A stretch of 64,000 nucleotides of DNA, taken from NCBI GenBank assembly GCA_964612485.1, contig CAZTFF010000005.1, positions 1 to 64,000 on the forward strand. The letters are read 5' to 3'. Positions 1-8,514 of the stretch are shown here, piece by piece. The position numbers and the translations under genes were made by a program. The notes below the pieces were generated by a model. It was given only the letters and a program-made list of their open reading frames with translations. It had not been told where the DNA came from and made no database searches. The number at the start of each line of letters is the position of its first letter. Within the stretch, counting starts at the first letter, position 1. The stretch comes from JAFGNV01 sp964612485. GTDB lineage: Bacteria; Chloroflexota; Anaerolineae; 4572-78; J111.

Positions 1-15
1 TATATCTCTGTGTTC

Positions 16-507
16 CTATTCTGACGAATTTTGTACTGTCGTGTCCGGCGTTCCATCGCTTTCGATTTGAACAACGGCTTCCACGGGCGAGACATCGGAA
101 TAGATCACGCTCATAATGCCCGGCAGGTAACGATCCATATTGAAAACATTGGCGTAAACCAGATTTCGCAGCATGGTTTCGCTGGGGGGTTCGTTTTCGG
201 TGTCTACGCTGGTCTTGTAGCGGATTTCGCCGTCGTTAAAATCCATTTCAAAATTGCCAATGGTCAGGCCGTAGTTGGCGCGGGTCAAAAATTCGGCCAT
301 CACCTGCCGCTTGTCGGGCGGCACATTGACCGGGCAGATGGAGTAGAAAAAAAAGTAGCCCAGGTCGTCGCGCACGCTGGCGTAACATATCCAGTTTCCG
401 TTATCGCCCTGAAACCCCATCCGCAGGGTGGGGGTTTCTTCGAGTTGGACAAACGGCCATTGGTCGGTGGTAAAAAAATTGACCATGGCTTCAAATAGTT
501 GGGTCAT
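16..507 (-). CDS. YbjN-domain protein (putative sensory transduction regulator family)
   Basis: A 163-residue protein with the look of the YbjN family (PF10722): an alpha/beta fold starting with a short helix (residues 1-12), then a strand rich in aromatic residues around WICYASVRDD and FFFYSICP, and a later helix beginning near residue 70. Family members are small soluble proteins of unclear biochemical role, linked genetically to stress and motility in enterobacteria and also resembling type III secretion chaperones in fold. The ATG at 507 has a GAGG nine bases upstream. It lies 34 bp downstream of the AAA+ ATPase gene on the same strand, so the two are probably co-transcribed. The C-terminal 20 residues are acidic and Ser/Thr rich. 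Family assignment is by pattern recognition; function is not inferred. Confidence 0.7.
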   Translation of the reverse strand: MTQLFEAMVNFFTTDQWPFVQLEETPTLRMGFQGDNGNWICYASVRDDLGYFFFYSICPVNVPPDKRQVMAEFLTRANYGLTIGNFEMDFNDGEIRYKTSVDTENEPPSETMLRNLVYANVFNMDRYLPGIMSVIYSDVSPVEAVVQIESDGTPDTTVQNSSE

Positions 508-541
508 CGGGTAACCTCAGGTAGTTTTTTGCAGGCTTGAT

Positions 542-2683
542 CTAAAATTCAAAATCCTTTTCGCCTACCAGCCGCCCCATCTTTTGCATTTCCCGGCGGG
601 TGCTGTGCAGGAGATGGTCCATCGTCACTTGTTTGCCGTCGGCGGCGGCCAGGTAAGCGGCGTTCATGATGATGTTGCGAATGTTGCCGCCGGCCAGCTT
701 GAAACGCTGCGCCAGTTGGGTGAAATCCAGCGTCTCTTTTTGCGGGATCGTGGTGGGAAAAAGCGTTTGCCAGATGCGCAGGCGGTCGTCTTTGTCGGGG
801 AAGGGGAAGTCGATGACAAATTGCAGGCGGCGGGTGAAGGCTTCATCCAGGTTGGCGCGCAGGTTGGTGGCTAAAATGGTCACGCCGTCGTAGGCCTCCA
901 TGCGCTGCAAAAGGTAACTGATCTCGATGTTCGCGTAGCGATCATGGCTGTCTTTGACTTCAGAACGTTTGCCAAAAATCGCGTCGGCCTCATCAAAAAA
1001 GAGAATGGCGTTGCTGCTTTCGGCCTCTGTGAAGATCTTTTCCAGGTTCTTCTCGGTTTCACCAATATATTTGCTGATGATGCTGGACAGATCGATTTTA
1101 TAGAGGTCCAGCCCCAGTTCGCGAGAGATCACTTCGGCGGCCATGGTTTTGCCGGTGCCGGGCGGGCCGGCAAACAGGGCGGTGACGCCGGCGCTGGAGG
1201 CCAGTTTGTGGCCCACGCCCCACTCATCCAGCACCAGGGGACGCCCGCGCACGGTATCCACCATTTCGCGCAAGATCAGGCGTTGATCCTGAGGCAAAAT
1301 AATGTCCAGCCAGTCGTAGCGCGCTTCAATTTTACGGGCCAGGTTGGCCAGACGAGAGCTGGAGTGGGCGCGGGCGGCGGCAAACAGGTGGCCGCTGTGC
1401 AGGGTTTCTTGGTTTTGGGCCGCCATATCTTTAGCCGTCGCCACCACATCCTGGATCTGGCCGGTGGTCAGGATGAATTGGCCGGTCAGGTCGGTAAGGT
1501 TGAGGCCATCGGCGGCCTGATGGCCCAGGAAATGATGCCACAGCGTGCGGCGTTGGGTGTAGGCGGGTACGGGAAATTCCAGCCAGATGATCTGCCGGTC
1601 GCGGTTAATGCCGCCGGCCTGCCATTGGCCCTGCCCGGCCATAATGACCAGACCGGGATGATCGCAGAGTGCGGTTAAAATGGCGGGCGCAATCATCCCC
1701 CGCTCCTGGCACACTTTGCAGCCCATCAGCAGGGGAATGGCCCCGGTCAGCCGGGCATCGCGCAGGGCCAATTGTACCGCTTGCAAGGGCGTGGTATCGC
1801 CGGCGGTAATCGCCGCCAGTTGCACCGCCAGCAGGGGGCGGTTCAGTTGGGCTGATAAGATTCGGGCCGCGGCCTGCTGGCCGGCTTCATCCGGCCCGTA
1901 GAAAATCGCCAGCGGGGTATCGCCGGACTGGGCGAGGTGGGACAGCTCTGTTTCGATCTCTTTGACGATCAGGGTATCAGTTTCATTAAGGTGGGGCTGC
2001 GCAAAATTGGCGTGTTGGCCCAGATCGGGGTGGGGATGGTAATCGCCCAGCAGCCAGGCCACAATGGGTTCGTCAACTTGAAGCGTTTGGGCCAGCCGGG
2101 GGGATTTGGCCGGCGCGCTTTCGGCGATTCGTTCCAGCAAACGGTATTTGAACAGGGGTGCTTCGTCGGAAAAATGAGCCAGTTGGGGCAGTTTTGCCAG
2201 GCCGGGTTCGCCCAGCAGGTCCAGCACCAGGCTGATGCTGGGTCGTTTGCGGGTCACATCGTCTTGCAAATAGCCGTAAAGCCGCTCGTAGCTGAGATCG
2301 AGCGTGGGCGCCAGGCAGATGAGCAAGGCGTTCAATTCAAAAGAGTCCAGCTCGAAGGCCCCGGCTAAATGGTGTAACCGCAGAGGGTGGTTCTGCCGGC
2401 GGGCAGTTTCGACAATGGTTTCGATCCGCTGGTTGACCTGCGCCAGTGCTTTGGCGTAAGCCTGATGCTCCTGCTCCGATTCCGGCACAATTTGGCCCCA
2501 ACTCATACCAAACGGGCGCTTGAGCCAGTCGTTGGCCTGTTCGTCGGTGGTATATTGGCCGCGAAAGGCATCGGTGGGGTCTTGCCCCGCGCGCTGCCAG
2601 CGCCGTATCTCACGATGGAGGAGGATATCGATGCGGATCAGTTCGGCTTGTAAATGCTGTAAACTCAGGTCAACGTTGGGCAC
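542..2683 (-). CDS. AAA+ ATPase, type associated with contractile injection systems
   Basis: A 713-residue ATPase. The C-terminal AAA module has Walker A GPPGTGKT at residues 506-513, Walker B LFFDEADA with the Asp-Glu pair at 564-565, a sensor ATNLRANLD and an arginine-finger stretch FTRRLQF. The N-terminal half (about 1-230) is helical, and 250-440 looks like a degenerate AAA domain without a Walker A. This arrangement is typical of the COG0464 ATPases encoded with extracellular contractile injection systems (Afp15-like), where they are thought to help particle assembly. No sheath, tube or baseplate gene is visible here, so it is an orphan or the cluster lies left of the window. The start is GTG at 2683 with AAGGGA eight bases before. 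YbjN-like protein follows at 34 bp. Confidence 0.85.
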   Translation of the reverse strand: MPNVDLSLQHLQAELIRIDILLHREIRRWQRAGQDPTDAFRGQYTTDEQANDWLKRPFGMSWGQIVPESEQEHQAYAKALAQVNQRIETIVETARRQNHPLRLHHLAGAFELDSFELNALLICLAPTLDLSYERLYGYLQDDVTRKRPSISLVLDLLGEPGLAKLPQLAHFSDEAPLFKYRLLERIAESAPAKSPRLAQTLQVDEPIVAWLLGDYHPHPDLGQHANFAQPHLNETDTLIVKEIETELSHLAQSGDTPLAIFYGPDEAGQQAAARILSAQLNRPLLAVQLAAITAGDTTPLQAVQLALRDARLTGAIPLLMGCKVCQERGMIAPAILTALCDHPGLVIMAGQGQWQAGGINRDRQIIWLEFPVPAYTQRRTLWHHFLGHQAADGLNLTDLTGQFILTTGQIQDVVATAKDMAAQNQETLHSGHLFAAARAHSSSRLANLARKIEARYDWLDIILPQDQRLILREMVDTVRGRPLVLDEWGVGHKLASSAGVTALFAGPPGTGKTMAAEVISRELGLDLYKIDLSSIISKYIGETEKNLEKIFTEAESSNAILFFDEADAIFGKRSEVKDSHDRYANIEISYLLQRMEAYDGVTILATNLRANLDEAFTRRLQFVIDFPFPDKDDRLRIWQTLFPTTIPQKETLDFTQLAQRFKLAGGNIRNIIMNAAYLAAADGKQVTMDHLLHSTRREMQKMGRLVGEKDFEF

Positions 2684-2992
2684 TACTTTGTCCCTTGCGT
2701 ATGAACCTCCAGCCCCTTTGCAAATTTCATCGATGGTGGAGAGGAAGTCAATTTGCGGTATCGAGTACGAAATGTCCGGAAAGAAGTTGAGAATAGAAGC
2801 ATATTGATTCGACGAACCCGTCCGACTGCCCCCCGGACAAGCTATCGACTAAAATGTTATTGTAAAGACTGTCAGATGCTTTTGTGGAAAAATCAAGAAG
2901 ATCAACGATTGAAGTATAACAACTATTTATGAAAAAGTCAATGAAATTGAAATCGATGTGACGAATCAGCCCCAAAATTTAAGATTGAATTT
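2684..2992. other. Intergenic region upstream of the AAA+ gene
   Basis: No convincing gene. A TTGACT at 2746-2751 (minus strand) followed at 17 bp by a weak GAAATT could be the promoter of the AAA+ gene. A 75-codon open frame on the minus strand (2748-2975) has no ribosome binding site and a random-looking composition. The sequence is AT-richer than its neighbours. Confidence 0.5.
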
Positions 2993-3670
2993 CTATTGTT
3001 GCCAGCGAGCCAATTTTTTGTGCGTGGCTTCCACAATAGCGATGGCGTAATTCCGCTGGCGGGCTGGTACCTGTGCCCAGGTTCCTTGGCCGGCAAACAG
3101 GGCCTCCAGGTTTTCCGGTCCCCAGTTGTAGCCCACTACCATCCACACATCTTCGGTGTAGCCGCGTGAATGGGTGAAGTCGCGCATATAGGCCAGGTAA
3201 GCCGCGCCAACCCGGATGTTGCTGTAGGGATCAAAAGGGTCTGTGACCCCCACTTGCGGGGCAAATTCATTCCAGGTGGCGGGGATGATCTGCATCATGC
3301 CCATATCGTTGTCCCGGCCAATGGCCCAGGGGTTCATCCGGCTTTCCTGGTAGGCTAATTCAGCCAGCAGGTGCCAGTCCAGATCATAGGCCGAGGCCGC
3401 CGCCTGGAACATTTCTTCGTAGGTCATGGCTGTTGGCAGCGGAAGAGACGGCTGTGGTGAGGAGGGTGGCCGGCGGATTATAAGCGGCGCAGGGTCAGTA
3501 GCAATGTCGTTGGATGTTGCCCGGTCCGGCGGGAGCGGGGGCGGCGGGTGATGGGATTCAAAACGATCAGCCAGAAGATGGACCATCCCAATCAACAGGA
3601 GGGTGACGCCCAGGGTGACGATGCCCATCAAACTACGCCCCAACAGCGGCGGAAGTTTGCTGCGCTTCAT
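2993..3670 (-). CDS. Membrane-anchored lytic transglycosylase (SLT domain)
   Basis: A 225-residue protein. Residues 13-33 form a single membrane anchor or uncleaved signal, residues 40-80 are a Pro-rich spacer, and residues 85-225 form an SLT/goose-lysozyme-like domain. The catalytic Glu is E109 in AYQES, followed by the family signatures MGMMQI and a later GYNWGPENL. Enzymes of this kind cleave peptidoglycan glycan strands between MurNAc and GlcNAc with formation of 1,6-anhydro-MurNAc. The ATG at 3670 overlaps the stop of the preceding lipoprotein gene (ATGA), so translation is probably coupled. A longer in-frame reading to 3916 exists but would run through the lipoprotein gene in another frame and has no support. 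The active domain is expected outside the membrane. Confidence 0.85.
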   Translation of the reverse strand: MKRSKLPPLLGRSLMGIVTLGVTLLLIGMVHLLADRFESHHPPPPLPPDRATSNDIATDPAPLIIRRPPSSPQPSLPLPTAMTYEEMFQAAASAYDLDWHLLAELAYQESRMNPWAIGRDNDMGMMQIIPATWNEFAPQVGVTDPFDPYSNIRVGAAYLAYMRDFTHSRGYTEDVWMVVGYNWGPENLEALFAGQGTWAQVPARQRNYAIAIVEATHKKLARWQQ

Positions 3671-4548
3671 TGTCTCAATTCGTCGCAGGCAATGCCGTTG
3701 CCGTCGGGGTCCAGCTCGTTCAGATCGACCGCCGGGCCGCCGGTAGCCAGGTACAGGGCCTGGGCCTCGAGCCAATTGCTGAAGTTGAGGCAGGTGACGG
3801 TGGGCCGGCTGGTATCGTACGGCCCCACGTAATCGCCGGGGATGGTGAAGATGCGGGCGTCGGAGGTGGCCACGGGCACAATGGCCGGATAGGTTCGCAG
3901 CAGGGCCACATTCCACAGAAAGGGGCCGGTGGCCGCGGTTTCAACCGCCACCGACATCGGGCCGGGCGCGTCTTTGAGATTGGGCACGGTGTAACTGTAC
4001 AGCCCGCTCACCGGATCGCAATAGACATCGTCGCGATGGGCAAGGGCGTCCATCGCGCCCATCGGTTCTCCGGCGGGCGGCCAGATACGCACTTCAAAGG
4101 CGTATTCGGTGGGCAGGTTACAGCCCTCGCTGTAGCGCCATTTGAATTCAAAATCTCTCACTTTGACCGGCATGATCAGATCGTGCTTGGGTTCTTCCAG
4201 GGTGATGACGCCCACAACTTCCGGCGTGGCCGTGGGCGGGGCGGTGGCTGTGGGCAGTGGGGTCGGTGGAACCGGCGTTGGTGTGGTTGTAAAAGTTGCC
4301 GTTGGCGGCGGCGTGTCGGTGGGCGGCACGGTGGGTGAGGGCGTGGGCGTTGGCAAGGGGGTGGGCGTGAGCGTGGGCGAAGGCTGCACCCGGGTGACGG
4401 CCACCTCGATCACAATGGTGGCCGTAGGCGCGGTGGTAGACCACGGAAACTGAAATTGGCAGGCCAGGCCGGACAATACCAACAGGATCAAGATCATAAT
4501 CGGGAAAGGAAATTTGAATTTTCGGTGCTGAAACGATGAAAACGACAT
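3667..4548 (-). CDS. Lipoprotein with Pro/Thr linker and Excalibur-like calcium-binding tail
   Basis: A 293-residue secreted lipoprotein. Residues 15-30 form a signal peptide ending in the lipobox LSGLAC (lipidated C30). Residues 55-108 are a Pro/Thr-rich linker that would extend it from the membrane. The middle (about 115-240) is an unassigned beta-rich domain. The C-terminal 40 residues resemble an Excalibur motif: a Cys, then DLNELDPDGNGIACD, in which spaced Asp residues can hold calcium and two Cys can pair. The ATG at 4548 has GGAGG just upstream and a promoter at 4590-4619. The lytic transglycosylase follows with a 4-bp overlap, which suggests a joint envelope or peptidoglycan role; that is inference. 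Confidence 0.8.
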   Translation of the reverse strand: MSFSSFQHRKFKFPFPIMILILLVLSGLACQFQFPWSTTAPTATIVIEVAVTRVQPSPTLTPTPLPTPTPSPTVPPTDTPPPTATFTTTPTPVPPTPLPTATAPPTATPEVVGVITLEEPKHDLIMPVKVRDFEFKWRYSEGCNLPTEYAFEVRIWPPAGEPMGAMDALAHRDDVYCDPVSGLYSYTVPNLKDAPGPMSVAVETAATGPFLWNVALLRTYPAIVPVATSDARIFTIPGDYVGPYDTSRPTVTCLNFSNWLEAQALYLATGGPAVDLNELDPDGNGIACDELRQ

Positions 4549-4589
4549 GGTCTCGCCTCCAACCTGTTTTGATTCTATCCGTTTCCTCT

Positions 4590-4619
4590 AGTATGCCGGA
4601 TAGAGCCGGGTTCTGTCAA
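4590..4619 (-). promoter_or_regulatory. Promoter of the lipoprotein-transglycosylase operon
   Basis: On the minus strand a perfect TTGACA (4614-4619) is followed after 18 bp by CATACT (4590-4595). It lies about 42 bp from the ATG at 4548 and is divergent from the promoter at 4655-4682. Confidence 0.6.
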
Positions 4620-4654
4620 TTTTTGATTTCTTTTCGTTATTTGCAGATAAAGTT

Positions 4655-4682
4655 TTGCAGTTCCACCACGGTATTGTATATT
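4655..4682 (+). promoter_or_regulatory. Promoter giving a leaderless transcript of the transporter fusion gene
   Basis: TTGCAG (4655-4660), 16 bp, TATATT (4677-4682). The expected transcription start, six to seven bases after the -10 box, falls on the A of the ATG at 4689. No Shine-Dalgarno sequence precedes that ATG, which fits a leaderless mRNA. Confidence 0.6.
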
Positions 4683-4688
4683 TAAGAT

Positions 4689-7600
4689 ATGCCCAACCTC
4701 AACCGCTTGTCTGTTGCCCTGAATATCCGCGCCGGAGAGGGACGCCTGGTCAGCTTGCTGCTGATCCATTCTTTTTTTATTGGCTTGGCCAAGATTTTTA
4801 CCAGTACGGCCGCCGGCGCGTTGTTTATCGATGCCTACAGCGCTCAAGCCCTGCCCTACGTTTACATCGGCGTGGCCATGGTGGTCAGCCTGATCGGATT
4901 TGGCTACACCCGGTTAGAGGGCCGGCTTTCTTTCAGGGCTTTGCTGGTCACCAATCTCATTGGCCTGCTGGTTGGATTGGCCGTTCTCCGTTTGCTGGTG
5001 GGGGTCATCGATGCCGGCTGGCCTACCGCGATTTTGATGATCTGGTTCGAGGTGATCTGGGCCTTGACCAGCCTGGAGTTTTGGGGATTGGCCGGGCGCT
5101 TGTTTGATCTCCGCCAGGGCAAACGGCTGTTCGGCCTCATTGGCTCCGGCGATATGGTGGCCGTGGTGCTGAGCGGTTTCACCATGACCTATGTTGTTGG
5201 CCTGCTGGGAACCAAAAACCTGTTGTTTGTGGCGATGGTGGGGCTGGCCGGTTCGTTGTTATTGTTGTTTTTCATTACCCGGCTGTATCACGATGAACTT
5301 TCCGAACCGGCTGCGGCGCAAATAGCTTCAAGCCAAAGCCAGGCCCCTTCGGGAAAAAGTTCGTACGGCGACCTGTTCAAGAACCGGTACATCGCCCTGG
5401 TGTTTGCCCTGGCCGCGATTTCTTTACTGAGCTATTACGTGGTAGACAACGCCTTCTTTGATCGCGCCCAGGTAAGATACACCAACACGGATCAACTGGC
5501 GGCCTTTATGGGTAATTTTTTGGCCAGTGCGGCTGTGGCCTCGCTGGTCTTGCGGGTGGTGGTAACCGGCCCTTTTATGGAACGCTTTGGCCTGCTTGGC
5601 GGGCTGCTGTCGCTGCCGGTGATGGTCAGCGTGGGCGCGATTGCCGTGATCTTCACCGGAACTGGCTGGGGCGCGATCCCCTTTGTTTTCTGGCTGACCA
5701 CCGGCACCAAACTATTCGACAGCAGTTTACGCTTTTCGATTTTTAGATCGGGCACATTGGTACTCTACCAACCCCTGTCGGCGCGGCAGCAGGTGCAGGT
5801 GCAAACCGCGGTGGAAAGTTTTGTCGAACCCGCTGCCGGCGGTGTGGCCGGATTGCTGCTACTGTTTTTGGGCAGCTTTTTGGGGTGGAACGCGGTTGAA
5901 CTCTACTATTTGTTGGCCGTGGTGCTGGCCGTCTGGTTTGTGTTGGTATTTCTGCTCAACAAAGAATACGCCGTGGCCCTGACCCGCGCCCTGGCCAAAC
6001 GCCGGTTAGGCGGCGATTTGCTGGCCCTGACCGACGGCTCCAGCCTGGCCGTGCTGCAGCAGGGGCTGAACAGTTCTCACGTGGGCCAGGTGATCTATGC
6101 CCTGGATGTTTTAGAAGAAATCGAACACGAATCGTTGACGACATTTTTACGGGGCGCGTTGCGCCACCCCGCCCCGGCGGTGCGCCAGGAGGCCCTGCGC
6201 CGGATCGAACAGCGGCGGGCTGTGCCGGTTTTGCGTTCGGTTCGGTTGGTGGTGCGATACGAGCAGGTATCTGAGGTGCGGGCGGCGGCCCTCCGCACCC
6301 TGGCCGCGTTGGGCGGCGCGGACGTCATCGAAGAGGTCAAACCCTATCTCGATGACCCGGATATGCAGGTCCGGCGGGAGGCGCTGGTGGGGCTGTTGCG
6401 CAGCGGCGGCATCGAAGGGGTGCTCATTGCCGGGCAGCGCCTGCTGGAAACGGTGAGCGCGCCCCACAGCGCGGACCGGATTTTTGCCGCCCGCGTTTTG
6501 GGCGAGGTCGGCATCAGTAGTTTTTACCAACCGCTGCAAACCTTGCTGCAAGATACGGATCCTCGTGTGCAGCGGGCCGCGCTGCGAGCCGTGGGCCAGC
6601 TCCGGCCTCCACAGCTTTGGCCCCAGGTTATCCAGGCGCTATCTTCTCCCGATTTGTCGTCAGCCGCCGCCTCGGCGCTGGTGGCCGGGGGCGAGGCGGT
6701 TGTGCCCCAAATCCGTGCCGCCTTTGCCGGGGCCAATCGACTTCCCCAAACCCGTATTCGCCTGGCGCGCGTGTGCGGTCGTATTCAGGGAGAATCGGTT
6801 ATTGATTTGCTCAAAACGCAGATGGACGACCCGGATGAGAACGTCCGGCTGCAAATTTTGAAATCGTTGAGTCTGTGCGGCTACCGGGCCGGGCCGGCAG
6901 CAACCGCCTCCATCGAACAGCACATCCGGGATGAACTATCTGATGTGGCCTGGACTCTGGCCGCTCTGGTAGACATCGGCCAGGAACAGGCTGTGCAGCC
7001 GTTGGCCCGCGCCCTGCACAGCGAGTTAGAGCAAAATCGAGTCAGGCTCTTTTTACTACTTTCTTTTATTTATGACTCAGTGTCGATTTTGCAAGCCCGC
7101 GACATCTTGCTGCAAGAAACTGCGCCGCCCGGTAAAAAAGCTTACGCCCTGGAAGTCATCGATATCCAGGTTGGCGGCCAGCTAAAACCGGCCCTGATGC
7201 CGTTATTGGATGACACGATCCCCTTGCTGCAAAAGCAGCAGCAATTGGCCGCTATGTTTCCCCAACAAAACATCGGCCAGGACCGGCGTATCGGTGAGTT
7301 GATAACGCGGTTTGACGAGTGGGTCCACGCCTGGACCGTGGCCTGCGCCGTGCAGTCGGTGGCCGATCTGGCCTTAACCGAAGCGGCTCCCGCCGTGGTT
7401 CAAGCCCTGTCCGCGCCCTCGTCCCTGGTTCGGGAAACGGCTATGTGGACCCTGGTTCGGCTGGATGCGGCCCAATATTGGCCCCAACTCGAAGCTTTGT
7501 CTCAGGATTCCAGCCCCCAGGTCAGGCGGGCCTTGGCTTATTTACACACGATCAAACCGGCGCTGTTAAAAAATGGAGCGAACATTACTATGCTATCAAC

Positions 7601-8099
7601 CCTGGAAAAAGTATTTGTACTCAAAGCCGTTGATATTTTTGTGGAAACGCCCGAAGACGCCCTGGCCGAAATCGCCTCGATTGTGGAAGAGGTAGAGGTC
7701 CAGGCGGGCGCGCCCGTTTTTGAAAAAGGTGATACCGGCACCAGCATGTATGTTATTTTTAACGGCCGGGTACGCGTCCACGATGGCGACCACACGCTCA
7801 ACGAGTTATCCAACCGCGATATTTTTGGCGAAATGGCCCTGCTTGAGTCTGAACTGCGTTCCGCCTCGGTGACGGCGTTGGAAGACACCCACCTGCTGCG
7901 GCTGGATCAGGCCCCCTTTTACGAGCTGGTGGCCGACCGCAGCGAAGTGGCCTGGGGCATTATCCGGGTGCTGACCCGCCGTGTTCGGGATTTGAGCCAA
8001 AAATTGGCCGGAACCGCCGAATTGTCTCCCAGGGAAAAGCAGAAACCGGGCAAATCCCGAGACGCGTTGTTAGACGGCATTATGAACAAGTTATCTTAG
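4689..8099 (+). CDS. Npt1-like nucleotide/MFS transporter fused to HEAT repeats and a cNMP-binding domain
   Basis: A 1136-residue three-part protein. Residues 15-430 contain 11-12 hydrophobic segments resembling the ATP/ADP (NTP/NDP) translocase group of the MFS superfamily. Residues 440-960 are a long run of HEAT-like helical repeats (motifs such as PAVRQEALRRI and PQVRRALAYL recur every 30-40 residues). Residues 967-1105 form a cyclic-nucleotide-binding domain with an intact-looking phosphate cassette, FGEMALL followed by RSASV. Known proteins with this architecture occur in cyanobacteria and Chloroflexi-like bacteria, but their transported substrate is not established. The domain order suggests second-messenger control of a carrier or of a scaffold built on it. 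The start is the leaderless ATG at 4689. The SET-domain gene follows after 31 bp. Confidence 0.8.
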   Translation: MPNLNRLSVALNIRAGEGRLVSLLLIHSFFIGLAKIFTSTAAGALFIDAYSAQALPYVYIGVAMVVSLIGFGYTRLEGRLSFRALLVTNLIGLLVGLAVLRLLVGVIDAGWPTAILMIWFEVIWALTSLEFWGLAGRLFDLRQGKRLFGLIGSGDMVAVVLSGFTMTYVVGLLGTKNLLFVAMVGLAGSLLLLFFITRLYHDELSEPAAAQIASSQSQAPSGKSSYGDLFKNRYIALVFALAAISLLSYYVVDNAFFDRAQVRYTNTDQLAAFMGNFLASAAVASLVLRVVVTGPFMERFGLLGGLLSLPVMVSVGAIAVIFTGTGWGAIPFVFWLTTGTKLFDSSLRFSIFRSGTLVLYQPLSARQQVQVQTAVESFVEPAAGGVAGLLLLFLGSFLGWNAVELYYLLAVVLAVWFVLVFLLNKEYAVALTRALAKRRLGGDLLALTDGSSLAVLQQGLNSSHVGQVIYALDVLEEIEHESLTTFLRGALRHPAPAVRQEALRRIEQRRAVPVLRSVRLVVRYEQVSEVRAAALRTLAALGGADVIEEVKPYLDDPDMQVRREALVGLLRSGGIEGVLIAGQRLLETVSAPHSADRIFAARVLGEVGISSFYQPLQTLLQDTDPRVQRAALRAVGQLRPPQLWPQVIQALSSPDLSSAAASALVAGGEAVVPQIRAAFAGANRLPQTRIRLARVCGRIQGESVIDLLKTQMDDPDENVRLQILKSLSLCGYRAGPAATASIEQHIRDELSDVAWTLAALVDIGQEQAVQPLARALHSELEQNRVRLFLLLSFIYDSVSILQARDILLQETAPPGKKAYALEVIDIQVGGQLKPALMPLLDDTIPLLQKQQQLAAMFPQQNIGQDRRIGELITRFDEWVHAWTVACAVQSVADLALTEAAPAVVQALSAPSSLVRETAMWTLVRLDAAQYWPQLEALSQDSSPQVRRALAYLHTIKPALLKNGANITMLSTLEKVFVLKAVDIFVETPEDALAEIASIVEEVEVQAGAPVFEKGDTGTSMYVIFNGRVRVHDGDHTLNELSNRDIFGEMALLESELRSASVTALEDTHLLRLDQAPFYELVADRSEVAWGIIRVLTRRVRDLSQKLAGTAELSPREKQKPGKSRDALLDGIMNKLS

Positions 8100-8130
8100 C
8101 CCAACACAAAAAATTGGAGATACCATCTCG

Positions 8131-8487
8131 ATGACCACGCCCGCTGTTACCGTAGTCCACACCAACCACAATGGATCGGCTGTTTTTGCCGCCCGATCAT
8201 TTGAAACCGGAGAATTTATCGAGTATTTTGCAGGCTACGTTATCACAGAAAGAACTCGTTATTCGCTTTTTTTGAGCGGCCAGCATATCGAACCGACCGG
8301 CAGCCTGAAATATTTGAACCATTCCTGCGATCCCAATACCCAATTTGAATCGCGCAATCTGGTGGCCCTGCGCCCAATTGAAACAGGTGAAGAATTGACC
8401 ATCAATTACAAAACCATCGAAACCGAACTGAGCAATCCGTTTCAATGTAATTGCGGGGCCGCCAACTGTTTGGGCTGGATTGCGTAA
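8131..8487 (+). CDS. Small stand-alone SET-domain protein
   Basis: A 118-residue protein that is essentially a minimal SET methyltransferase fold. Visible motifs: an N-terminal NGSAVFAA segment at the SAM site, NHSCDPN at 63-69 (the pseudoknot motif), EELTINY with the catalytic-type Tyr Y93, and a post-SET-like CNCGAANC (C106, C108, C113) that together with C66 could hold zinc. SET enzymes methylate protein lysines using S-adenosylmethionine; the bacterial substrates are mostly unknown. It is shorter than eukaryotic SET domains (about 130), and the SET-I insert is very small. It sits between the transporter fusion and the NRPS, 27 bp before the latter, so it may belong to the same transcript. 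GGAG lies about 11 bases upstream of the ATG. Confidence 0.85.
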   Translation: MTTPAVTVVHTNHNGSAVFAARSFETGEFIEYFAGYVITERTRYSLFLSGQHIEPTGSLKYLNHSCDPNTQFESRNLVALRPIETGEELTINYKTIETELSNPFQCNCGAANCLGWIA

Positions 8488-8514
8488 TGGCTGACACTTG
8501 AAAATGATGTATCG

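Noticed and set aside
542..2683. A contractile injection system cluster
   Set aside because: Only the AAA+ ATPase type is present; no sheath, tube, spike or baseplate gene is visible in the window.
2748..2975. 75-codon minus-strand frame before the AAA+ gene
   Set aside because: No Shine-Dalgarno sequence, unusual residue composition for this genome, and it overlaps the likely promoter.
3671..3916. 82-codon upstream extension of the transglycosylase
   Set aside because: It runs through the lipoprotein gene in another frame; the ATG at 3670 overlapping the stop is the natural start.
4240..4395. Tandem-repeat or CRISPR-like array in the lipoprotein gene
   Set aside because: The repetition is only the codons of a Pro/Thr linker, without spacers or a fixed unit.
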